From contig BEDY01000001.1 of assembly GCA_002335605.1 (NCBI GenBank), forward strand, positions 3,596,001-3,660,000: 64,000 nt of DNA. Reading direction: 5' to 3'. Shown piece by piece: positions 23,169-32,685 of this stretch. The number at the start of each line of letters is the position of its first letter. The stretch's first letter is position 1. Below the pieces are notes generated by a model that made no database searches, was not told where the DNA came from, and saw only the letters and a list, made by a program, of their open reading frames with translations. A program made the position numbers and the translations under genes. This DNA is from Prillingera fragicola (taxonomy: Eukaryota > Basidiomycota > Tremellomycetes > Trichosporonales > Trichosporonaceae).

Positions 23169-23877
23169 TGGGTGTGTGAGGGGACGGATATCTGCCTGCC
23201 GGCTACAGCGGACGTGGTGGAGGCCCAAGCCGATACTGTACTCTGGAACTGTGGGGTAGGCGGGGGCGTGGCTTTGTGCGTGAGAGTGGGAACTTGACTG
23301 GGCGTGTGATAGGTGTGGGGTTGCTTGACTGAGGTGAAGCAGTGGCGTTGAGGCGAGGACGGTGCGGTTGGCCGATGTGGGCGGCGCCATTGTCGCCGAG
23401 AAGTTATCACACTGCTTGACATAGGCCGCGTCACGTAACGGGCCAGTCACGGATACCAATATCGTTGCTTCATGGCTCTCCAGCCCAGTGCTCATTGCCT
23501 ACTGCGAGCGACGAAGGGGCTTTATTCTATCTGAGGGTCGTCTTCGCTACGTTCACTATCTCTTTGTGTTCTGGAACTCCCAAGATGGCATCTTTCACCT
23601 CGTCGGCGTATCCCAAACCATAGCATGCCTCCATCAATCCAATTCAAGTCGCCTGATCGCGCCTGATCTCGCGAGAACACGGCGGCGGCACTCCTCAAGG
23701 CCACGCGTCAGTGGCACTCACAAGGGCCACGAGTCATTCTCATCAACTCCAATCCCATCTGCAGGCCAGCATCACTTCCAATTTGAGCACAGTTGTCATT
23801 AGTGCCTCCCGCACAAACCTACAATACCAGCACATCTAGCACTACAAAACACACCCCAAACGCGCCTGCGCGCCGCT
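23169..23877. other. Intergenic region before the syntaxin gene
   Basis: About 700 bp, partly covered by the antisense ORF mentioned for 22674-23168. No convincing gene. Confidence 0.45.
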
Positions 23878-25159
23878 CTACGACAGAACCTGTCCGTCAG
23901 CATCCTGTTCTGCTCGGCCCTCACGACTTTGCGACTCACCGCAAGAAGAATGACCATGATGACAACAACGAGGATGAGCAGCAGGCAGGCCATGCGCCGC
24001 CCGGCCTTGCGCTGATACTCGTGCGCGGTCGTGAGCTCTTCGGCCGCCGAAGTGGTGTTTTGGGCCACGTTGACAATGTTGGACTCGATGTTGTCTGCAG
24101 TGTCAGTGAGTGATTGAGGCGTGATGGTAAGGGCTAGGGTTGCAGATAGTATGGGCAGCAGTCGCCGACCACCACGTTCACCGCATCCTGCATCACTGTC
24201 GCTTGGGCTGACCGCCTACGCCCTCCAGGCCACAATGACAAGGCCACAACCACGACAGGTCGACTCACCGATAAGTCCACCCTGCTCCTGCACAATCGCG
24301 CCCAGGTCGCGGAAGATATCGTTCAGTTCGTGGATACCCGTCTCAATCTCGCGAATCTCTCCTTCACGCTCGGCGATGAGCTGCTCCTGGAACTCGAGCT
24401 CGTGCTGCGTAATCTGTGGGGCCTGCGCCTGCACTTGAGTCTGCACCTGCTCGAGCTCGACAGAGCCGCGGGGCTCGTTGTTGCTGCGTCGTCAGTTATC
24501 GGTGACTCGTAGCCCAGTTTCCGAGAGTACTCACCTCTCCTCGGCCAGCTCGACCGCACGCTTCTGTACCTCCACAGTTCCACGCTGCTTCTCGGCTGAC
24601 AGGCGCTGCACGCGCTGGAAACCCTGGAGTGCCGACGTAAACTCGCGCGACAGCTTTGTCTGCACGGCCTTGCGGTGTCCCTGCTCTTGTCAGTTCATGT
24701 AGAGGTGCCATCACGCACTTGTCCCTCGCCGCCCGCCGGGAATGATGCAAGCGCCTTCACGTCTCCTGTACTCTTCTTGACCATCTCGCGCGTTGCATCG
24801 GTGAGGTTGTGCCTGTGTCACTGTCAGCGTCATGCGCAGGGCGGTGCTGTGGCCAGAGACGCATGGCACATCGTGGAGCTCGACGACCAAACTGTCTTAC
24901 CCGCACTCGCAGTACTCACAACGACGTACGCAACTTCTGCGAGTCAGAGTTGGTACCGAGCTTGTCGATGAGTCGTTGGATCGCCTGAACATTGGACTGG
25001 ATCTTGAAGATCTGGATAGAGACTGAGTCCTTGACGCCGGTGAACTCTGGGTCATCTGCGTCGTCAGGCGACCACGCTCGCGCTCCAGGATGACTGCTTA
25101 CCTCCCGAGTTACCCAATAGGGGTGCTCCCTGCCCTCGCTCCAAGTCGTTAAAGCTCAT
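23878..25159 (-). CDS. Qa-SNARE, Pep12/syntaxin-7 type
   Basis: Seven exons (25102-25159, 24920-25055, 24812... to 24719, 24535-24680, 24269-24483, 23940-24094, 23878-23889) give 271 residues. The start is MSFNDLERGQGAPLLGN. The N-terminal Habc-like helices include DSVSIQIFKIQSNVQAIQRL and SREFTSALQGFQRVQRLSAE. The SNARE motif spans roughly EIREIETGIHELNDIFRDLG to NIVNVAQNT, with the zero-layer Gln in IVQEQGGLIDNIESNIV. It ends with a single membrane anchor (ACLLLILVVVIMVILLAV). The last intron (23890-23939) leaves a final exon of only 12 nt giving VLS and stop, a normal syntaxin end. Without it, translation adds about 40 basic residues. This points to endosome/vacuole fusion, the compartment served by VPS16 at 54-57 kb. 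Confidence 0.9.
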
Positions 25160-25360
25160 GATGGACGGATATGTGATGAAGATGTCAACTGAGTGGCGGG
25201 TCAATCGCATCATCAGCCGAACGGTGCGGGACCAAAGCTACCACGTGGCCTCGGCCGTTGGTGACGCTCCGTGAACTAGACACTCTCTCCACATCACTTC
25301 CGTTGTCTTGCATACCCATTCTCTCCCCAGCACACCCCGCAAGCGACCTAATCGTCCACC
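25160..25360. promoter_or_regulatory. Divergent promoter, syntaxin and small membrane protein genes
   Basis: 200 bp between the two ATGs; the genes must share regulatory DNA. No recognised element. Confidence 0.5.
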
Positions 25361-26161
25361 ATGGCTGCCGCGGAACCCAAATCCCTCTTCCCGGACATCC
25401 CCACCGACATTGCCATCTCGGCACAGGCGCACAACGCCGAGGCGCGCCGTGAGGCTGTCCGGCGTCGTGTTCGCGCGCAGATGCCCCCCTTCCCGGAACT
25501 GCGTTTCGAGCAGGCATATCTCCGCTCGGTTGTTGGAGCGTGCCGCCCCAGACCTGCGGATCGCGAGGCTGGTATTGACGCGTCAACTGCCATCTCGGTC
25601 GGGCACCAGGTTCATGTTGACTGGGCTGCCGTGTCGTGGATTACACTTCGTGACCAGGTGAGTAGCGCAGGGAACAGGCGATGGGTCCAAAGTGTTGCTG
25701 GGGGTACACGGGGCGAAAACGCTTGATATGGGTACACCAGGGGCTTATCAGCGGGTTTGAAGGGCGACCGGGGACTCCGTCGCCGTGAACGCAACCACGA
25801 CGTCGTCCAACGAAGTGTGCGGCTGTGGGCACCGGCAACTTCCAGTGTTGCATGTCGCCCACAGCCCAACTCTCGCAGCCTACGCTTGATTAAAACCCGT
25901 TTGCCCAACTATCCTTCATCTGACACTATGCAGGTTATCTCTCCTCTCGTCCAGGGCATGTTCTGGGGTCTTCTCTCGGTCGCTGCCGGAGGCTTTGCAA
26001 CAAGCATGCGCTCGGCTCTTCCTGCGCGTGTGGCCGGAGACGCCGGCGGACCGTCAACCAAGACTAGCGAGGGTGGTGGCAGCGCAGTGGGCGGAAACTG
26101 GTGGCGCTCGTTCGTGCGCAGTATAGCTGGTGGTGCGGAGACGACTGCCGTTCTGTCGTAG
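25361..26161 (+). CDS. Small predicted membrane protein, function unknown
   Basis: The start lies in CCACCATGG. Exon 1 (25361-25657) and exon 2 (25934-26161) join in phase 0 into 174 residues. The N-terminal half is Arg/Ala-rich and amphipathic (AHNAEARREAVRRRVRAQ). The join gives WITLRDQVISPLVQGMFWG followed by a hydrophobic LLSVAAGGFATS, one likely membrane segment. The C-terminus is Gly/Ser-rich. The 276-nt intron is one of the longest in the window. I do not recognise the family. It ends 112 bp from the convergent lactate dehydrogenase gene. Confidence 0.7.
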
Positions 26162-26273
26162 AGAGTGGCGAGTAGGGAGACAGGGAGAAGGAGGAAGCGC
26201 ATCAGATACCTATCATTACAGAAACTGCAAAGCGTGCATTTTGCTCAATGTACCCCCAAATCAATCCAAACTA

Positions 26274-28379
26274 CTATGCGGCGACAGGAGGCTGCTCCTT
26301 GACCTCGACCATGCAGGGACGAAGCTCGCTGACCTTGTTGGCTCCAAGCAACCTGATAGCAAGCTCGATCTCGTTCTTGAGAATGCCGACGGCATGCTCG
26401 ACACCCTCCTCACCAGCCACACTCTGGGCGAACAAGAATCCACGTCCAATGCCGACACCGTTGGCGCCGAGGCACAACGCCTTGACGACCTCGGTACCAC
26501 GGCTGACACCGCCGTCGATAAAGATCTCAAACCTGCGGCCAGCCTTCTCACCCGCCTTGTCGGCGGGGGTGAGGCGGGCGACGTCGGCGAGGCTCTCCTT
26601 GGAGGGGCCGGTGGGGGCGCGGAACTCGGGACGCAAGAGGTGGGGGGCATACTTGCGGATCTCGAGCAGGACATCGAGCGACGGGCGGGTCGTGTCGAGC
26701 TGGCGACCGCCGTGGTTGGAGATGATGACACCGTCGCAGCCGTTCTCGTATGCGAGCAGGGCGTCCTCGACACACTGCACGCCCTTGACCATGATGGGGA
26801 TCTTGGTCAGAGTGCGCATCCACCTAGCGTCCGTCAGCCCCCGTTCACACTGTCATTCGCGAGTCTACTCACTTGATGTCCTCCCAGTTCAAGTTGGGGT
26901 CGACACCCGCAAACATGGCCTGCGAGACGCCCTTGGTGTCGTCGCTCTTGACACTGACACCACCGGCGGGGCCCTCAAACTCGCCCTTGAGCCTCAAGTC
27001 GCGCTCACGCTTACCACCAACAGGCGCGTCGGCAGTCAACATGATGGCGTCAAACTTGTTCTCGTCAATCTTGCGAATAAGCTCGGCCGCCTTTGTGCGG
27101 TCGCGGTTGACGTAGAGCTGGTAGAACAGCGGCTGGCCTTCGACACGCTCGGCAATCATCTCGTCCATCGAGCACGAGGCGTTTGAGGAGATGGCCTGGA
27201 TGATGCCAGTCTCACCAGCGCCGCGGGTGAGGTTGACCTCGCCCTGGGGGTGGCCGAGCTTGGCCATGGCGGCGGGAGCGATAAAGACGGGGAGAGAGCT
27301 GGGGCATCCCATGAGCTCGGTGCTGGCATCGCAGTCGGCGACCTTGCGGAGCACACGGGGGCGGAACTGGACTTTCTGGTAGGCGGTACCGTTCTCAATC
27401 TTGGCTGCGGACGTCAGAACAGCTCAATCGTGGCCCAAGAGACCGCTACTTACTGATCTCGTCGTCACCGGCACTGGCGTAGTACGCCCACGCGACCTTG
27501 GAGAGCAGGGGCTCGGCAAACTTTTCAAAATCCTTCATGTTGATGATAGCTCCCAGTCCACGCTCCTCCATCTTCTGGCGCTCCTCGCGGATACGCTCTT
27601 CCTCCTTGAGAGTCTCCTCGGAGATCTTGAGCGCGAGCTCCTCCAGCTGCTCGGGGGTTGCGTCGGCGTCGAGCAAAGGGCCAAGGAACTTGACCTCGTC
27701 GGGGAGGTTGTCAGCGTCAAGCTGGTCCTTGGGGTGGCGGGGAGCGAACAGGCGCGTCACATCGTGCGAGCGGTTGTTGAGAATGATCTCCTGGCCTCCG
27801 GGGTGGTCGGCGACAAAAGCAGACACGCTGCGGGTCAGCTGCTGAACGGCTCAGAGGTGGCACATGGGTTGGCAAACTTGCTCATCATGCCTCTTGTGCA
27901 CTCACTCGTAGACCTTGCCATCAATGACAACCCAGATGTCGTCGCCGTCCTTGCGCTTGAGCACATCGGCAACGCTAATGCCCTTGCCAGCTCCAGCAGC
28001 TGCGACAGCCTCCGCGGGCTTCTTGCCCTGCTTGGCGTCAAGACGAGTGGGGTTCTGCGATAGGTGGTACAGGTACGCCTGGTCCTGTTAGCTCGGTGTC
28101 CCAGTTCTGGGGAGGGGGATCTTCTGTGCAGGGGTGGATCACCCAACCGCGCCAAGGCAACTTTAGAGGAGCAATAGGATCTGCGGTAGGTGCTTCGCTG
28201 CCAAAGATGTCGCACAACGGCAGGGTACAACTCACTGAACCGGCAAGGGCGACAGTGCCAGCAGCGACAAAGCGGCGCGAGCTTCTCGAGCTCGACGGGC
28301 CAGCAACAGACGAGAGCCCACGGCGGGCATGCGCGCGCGCTCCGCGTGCGGCAGTAGAGAAGAGGCGAGAAGCGCTCAT
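26274..28379 (-). CDS. CYB2: L-lactate dehydrogenase (cytochrome), flavocytochrome b2
   Basis: Five exons (28236-28379, 27906-28084, 27454-27827, 26873-27404, 26274-26823) encode 592 residues, almost the length of yeast Cyb2. It oxidises L-lactate to pyruvate in the mitochondrial intermembrane space and passes electrons to cytochrome c. The Arg/Ser-rich presequence (MSASRLFSTAARGARAHARR) is followed by a hydrophobic sorting stretch (FVAAGTVALAGS). The cytochrome b5 domain has both haem His residues (VADHPGGQEI, RLFAPRHPKD). The FMN domain keeps the active-site Tyr in AYYASAGDDE, Tyr in QLYVNRD, Lys in IPIMVKGVQ and the catalytic ISNHGGRQLD. Introns are 49-151 nt. Pyruvate made here is the substrate of the carrier encoded at 36-37 kb. 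Confidence 0.95.
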
Positions 28380-29277
28380 GTTGGTCTCTTAATTTTTGGA
28401 CAGTGAAACGAGAAGAAGTACAACGAGGTAGATGAGATGGGCCAACCTGTGAGTCTGACAAAAAGTTGGGTATCGCGTGCGCTGCATATACCCTGTTGCC
28501 TGTTGCTCTCTTGTCGTTGGTGGGGAGGACAAGGGCTTTGACGGGGCACCGAAGGCATCGGAACAGCAACAAACGACAGGCGCGACAGGACCCAACATAT
28601 CTGGGCCGCATGACTGGTCCATTGGGCCTTGTCGGTCCGCTCGGTACAGCTAATGCGCCGAGCCCGGCAAATGCCGTCCAGCTTGTTGGCTCCGCATTCT
28701 CTCCCTGCCATGCTGCACCAGCAGCTCCAGCAGCTGCCAAGGCTCCTGACCGTCTGCGCACTACGTATGTACTACATCGTGGTGCCTGGCAACTTGATTT
28801 CACCGATATATCGGGTTGCTGTATCAATAAGACCACAAGAGTAAGCTGCACAGGACAGTGGACATATTCACGAGCAGCAGCCTGCAGCCTGTAGCTACTT
28901 GTTCTTAACAAGGGAGAGCCGACAGCAAGGATGGCAACAGTAGTAGTTACGTTGAGGCCATGTGTGGTTTGAGTATTTGTCACGTGATAGCTTTATCTGG
29001 TGCTGGACAGATCCACACAGTACCACCATCAACCATCCCCATCCACGAAGTAGCTCGCACACCAATCCACCCACCCCCTCACAGCTCATCCACGGTGCAC
29101 TCACAGCCCATAGGCTGTCTGCTGCATCCTAACGTAAGCCAGTATATCTGCTGAAAGCAAAGGCGCTTCTGACTCTGGTTCTCAGCATCAGAGACACCAC
29201 ACGCCACACATCAAAGCTTTGAACCTGATCGTTCTCGTGAATCGACGGATCATGGCAGAGAGAACTCTCGGTACAGG
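28380..29277. other. Divergent intergenic region, CYB2 and kinase-like promoters
   Basis: About 900 bp. GCATATACC near 28485 and several CAGC repeats are visible. A 9-codon upstream ORF begins at 29252. No gene seen. Confidence 0.5.
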
Positions 29278-29281
29278 ATGA
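29252..29281 (+). promoter_or_regulatory. Upstream ORF overlapping the kinase-like start codon (ATGA)
   Basis: ATG at 29252 opens a frame of nine codons whose TGA (29279-29281) overlaps the main ATG (29278-29280). This arrangement could limit translation to leaky scanning or reinitiation. Confidence 0.5.
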
Positions 29282-31549
29282 ACAATCCGTTTACCGATGC
29301 TGCGCTTGCGGAGCTCTTGCCTCTGCTCAGCCTTCTCGATCATCCCGACTTGCAACCGCTGTCGGCCCGACTAGCTGAGTCCCTTCAGCTGTCTCTGGAC
29401 ATTCGTTCAGACGCAGGCATCGATCAAACACTTCCACGCTCGATTCTGTCCGCAATCTGTAGTCATTCTTTCCCTCGCTTTCGGATCAATATCCCTCCCG
29501 CCCCCACTATCGCCATGCCAAGTAGCTCGCAGTCAACGGACTTGACGCTCCTTTTCAACAACGCGCCAAACATTTCTCTCCACTTCACATACAGCGGATC
29601 ACTTCAGGAGAAACTGCTGAGCAGGCTTGATGGCACACTATCCGATACCGGCGGAGGAACGGCGCTCGAGGTTTGGTGCACGAATGCCCAAGTCGCCGCC
29701 AGCCGTCTGGCCACAGCTGGGAATACGCACGAAACTGATCTCTCAAGCGCCGCTCTCAACTTGGTTGGCGACCCTCTCAACGGCCTCTTGTCGACAGAAT
29801 CGGCGTTTGAACCAGGCATGCGGCCGCCTTCAGTTGGCGTCTGGCAGCGACCTCGGGACGAAGCGAAGCCAGGCATTACCGATTGGTATGCCGCAGACGC
29901 TGCTACGCCTGAAGCGGTTTTCGGATTTGTGGAGTGGAAGTGTCGAGATGTACTCTCAACCTCGGATCTGCACGCGGCCGTCATTCGCGCTAGAGTTAAA
30001 CACAGAAAGTCTGCCGATGGCTTCCACTTGACCTTGAAGCCCAAGACTACCTCAACTTCGGCCAGCGGGGCTAAATTTGACATCGTAACGGAAACTGGGC
30101 ACAGTGCAAATCTGAAGAAGGCTCTTCTCCAGGTGTGGATCCAACATCACCACTATTCCTCACGCTGGGGCGCCCTGTTCAACACTGAAGCCGCTGTCAT
30201 CACGCACTTAGCCAGCAAGTACCATGTGGTGCTATCAGACGTCATCGGCCCAGGTGTGCCAGACGATTTAAGCGTTGTCGGCGCGTTAGCAGCGATGGCG
30301 CTGGGACCTGAGGCGCCTGATGGAGCTGATCCGTCTGTGGAATGGCAGTCGCTTCCAATCGTTGTGCCATCCAACACACGCACAAGCACAGCCGCAAATC
30401 GCGGGCCACTCTCAAGCTCCGGCACTGGAAGGTCCTCTTCGCAAACTGTGCCACTGCCTTCGTCGCGCGCAACCCGCACTAGGCACAGGGCGCAGAATGC
30501 TGCCACGGCGGTTGACCCACAGGACGACATGATGGTATGTTTCCAAATCTATATGTTTCTAACTGCCGCAGACCAGTTCGTCGTCCCCTCCACCAGAAAC
30601 CAAGTCACTCAAATCGCCTCATCCACTGCTGCCGATAGGGCACACGCTGCCGTCGACATTTACTGCCGTTGATGTGGTAAAACGTGTGATGGTACAGCAA
30701 ACCACTCACACTGATCACGTCACCACCATCGTACTCGGCGAAGTCCTGGGTCGTGGCCGCATCTGGACCGCTTTCAAGGCAACAGCGTCTGGCATATCGT
30801 CAGTGTCAGACGTTCAACACAGCACCCTGCGTCTGGAATGGGCATCCGAAGTTTGGCAACAACAACCCTGGAAGGATCCGTCTCACAATGTCAACCAAAC
30901 TTCAGGCGTCCCCATCGCAGGTGCAAAAGGTGCAACCCCTAGCAGCAGTCGCCCCTCATCCCCGACCTCGTGCATGCCCTTCGACAGTCCCGACAGGTCG
31001 AGCGACACCACTGCTGACGATTCAGCTCATGTCACTGTGAAGATAGCGTGCCCAACCTTATTTTGTGCACCAGACGACACGGCATCAAGCCAGCTAGAGG
31101 GCATCTTCGCCGAGGCAGACATTTATGAAACCCATTTCGACCTCTGTGGCACGGTTCTGCCGAATTACGGTGGGCTGTTTGCCGCGCAGCATCCACACAG
31201 GCCGGCGACGGTATGGGTCACAGTCCTCGAGGACGTCGGCCCACCAGTGGCAGAGGAGTGGCAATCTGTCAACCCCATTCACCAACGCTACATTGCCGAC
31301 CTGGTCGACCGCCTTCACGCCTCTGGCGTAGCACACAACGATCTCGAGCTGCACCACATCCGGCTCGGCCGCGGGCTGGCCTCCAAGGGCGACTACTACT
31401 CTATGCATCGTCTCAGGACGGGCCGCGGGGTCGATTCGGGGATTCGCCTCATTGATCTCGACCAGGCCACTGTTGACGATCAGGCGGATCAAGAGTCGGA
31501 GATGCGGTTGTTGAAGCGTCGTTTGGGGATGGAAGGGGCTGAGTTGTGA
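29278..31549 (+). CDS. Protein kinase-like protein with long N-terminal domain
   Basis: Two exons (29278-30534, 30572-31549; intron 37 nt) encode 744 residues. The first ~420 have no recognised domain and end in a Ser/Arg-rich linker. From about residue 470 a kinase-like fold appears: a Gly-rich loop (LGEVLGRGRIWTAF), a Ser/Pro-rich insertion of about 80 residues, a candidate ATP Lys in HVTVKIACP (about 576), a helix-C Glu candidate, a catalytic loop with HND in ASGVAHNDLELHHIR (about 674) instead of HRD, and a DLD in place of DFG (RLIDLDQA, about 714). The chain stops soon after, so most of the C-lobe is missing. It resembles the divergent kinase-like families expanded in basidiomycetes; activity is uncertain. 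Confidence 0.75.
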
Positions 31550-31837
31550 TATCGATCCCTTCCTCTCAAGATACCTGTGCAGTGACTTCTCACCTGGACT
31601 GTACGTTGTCGCAAGTTCAAGCCCAAATTCTAATCGCATTAGAAAACATAACATTAATTGAAGCTGAAATACTTTGTAATTGACATTTTGGCGCAAAGTG
31701 GCGAAATGTCTCACACCTCCAACAGCCATGCTAACTCTTCAACAGCCGTCACAGCCGCTGCTACCAACACCAGTCGCAAAAAGTTGTGCTGTTGCTTACT
31801 CCCACCTTCGGGGGGGGGAGCTTTTCAGGAACCCCCC

Positions 31838-31879
31838 CCAGCACCCCCTCTACTTTTTGTAGAATTTGTGGGGTGCTGG
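31838..31879. repeat. Perfect 10-bp inverted repeat with nested hairpin
   Basis: CCAGCACCCC (31838-31847) pairs with GGGGTGCTGG (31870-31879). Inside, TCTAC (31849-31853) pairs with GTAGA (31859-31863) around a five-T loop. A run of nine G and a run of eight C immediately upstream (about 31810-31839) could form a second stem. Confidence 0.8.
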
Positions 31880-32570
31880 TCCTGTGGGGGCGGGCCTATG
31901 TGCTCTGGCCTTTACTCACCAGCGCTCCCGAGTGTCGCCCTCTCTTGCGGCTAGTAGCACAGCGAACACACCAACGAGTATTCTCTGGCCGGACAAAGGC
32001 TCTAGCTGAGGGTTCGAACTGCGGACTCGAGACTAACGTCTGGCATCCCTAGCAATTCATGCCTCCGACGGCTGCACGGGTGGGAGTGCTTTGCGGCTAA
32101 GCAAAGCATCCCGGATGCTGGTAGGACAAGCTCGACCTTCTTCTACCGCTCGTGGAGGCTCGTACAGTGGGACGTTAGAGCATGGCAATTTGCACAAGTT
32201 CTTTTGGCTGATGTCATCTGCAAACGGTGCATCCATCCACTCTCCATCCAGCATGCAGCACTGGGCGCGGGATTCTTTAATGCATCTATAGACTCCCAGG
32301 AATACCCCAATTTGCTAAATCCTGCTTAAGCATATTGTTACTTACATACTCGACCCGGTTGCCTACCTTAGAGAGGCTGTCCCGTAATGATTGCTGGGCG
32401 AGCACACAGGCATTACAGTGCAAATACATCCCTTGGCGAACCATGACTTCCTATTGCAGCAATAAGAAGCATCAATATGGACTGTTTACCATGGCATTCA
32501 GCTAATACGCTGCCTTGTAGCCAGCTCCACAGCCGCCGTGGATTCGTTGAACGGGCAGGTACGATGAGAA

Positions 32571-32592
32571 ATAATAATAATATTATTATTAT
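32571..32592. repeat. 22-bp perfect palindrome of AAT/ATT triplets
   Basis: ATAATAATAAT is followed at once by its reverse complement. It lies about 95 bp beyond the SPF45 stop and is probably a microsatellite. Confidence 0.85.
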
Positions 32593-32685
32593 CATCTGCA
32601 TTTGCGCATGCCGATCTGTGCGATCGCCAGATTGCCCACACTGGCCCGCCCAGAACGCGCAGACACAAGCCTGCATGACATGCAA

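Larger units (their letters stand above)
31550..32685. other. Intergenic region with hairpins and G/C runs
   Basis: About 1.1 kb. It carries a cluster of inverted repeats at 31809-31879 and a 22-bp AT palindrome at 32571-32592. No tRNA could be folded, although GGTTCGAACT at 32011-32020 looks like a Pol III B box. No gene seen. Confidence 0.5.

Noticed and set aside
23890..23939. Unspliced syntaxin tail with about 40 extra residues as the main product
   Set aside because: A consensus GTGAGT donor and GACAG acceptor flank the segment, and splicing gives the normal short end after the membrane anchor.
31880..32060. Possible tRNA gene (B-box-like GGTTCGAACT at 32011)
   Set aside because: Neither strand gives a pairing T-arm or acceptor stem, and no A box is found at the right distance.
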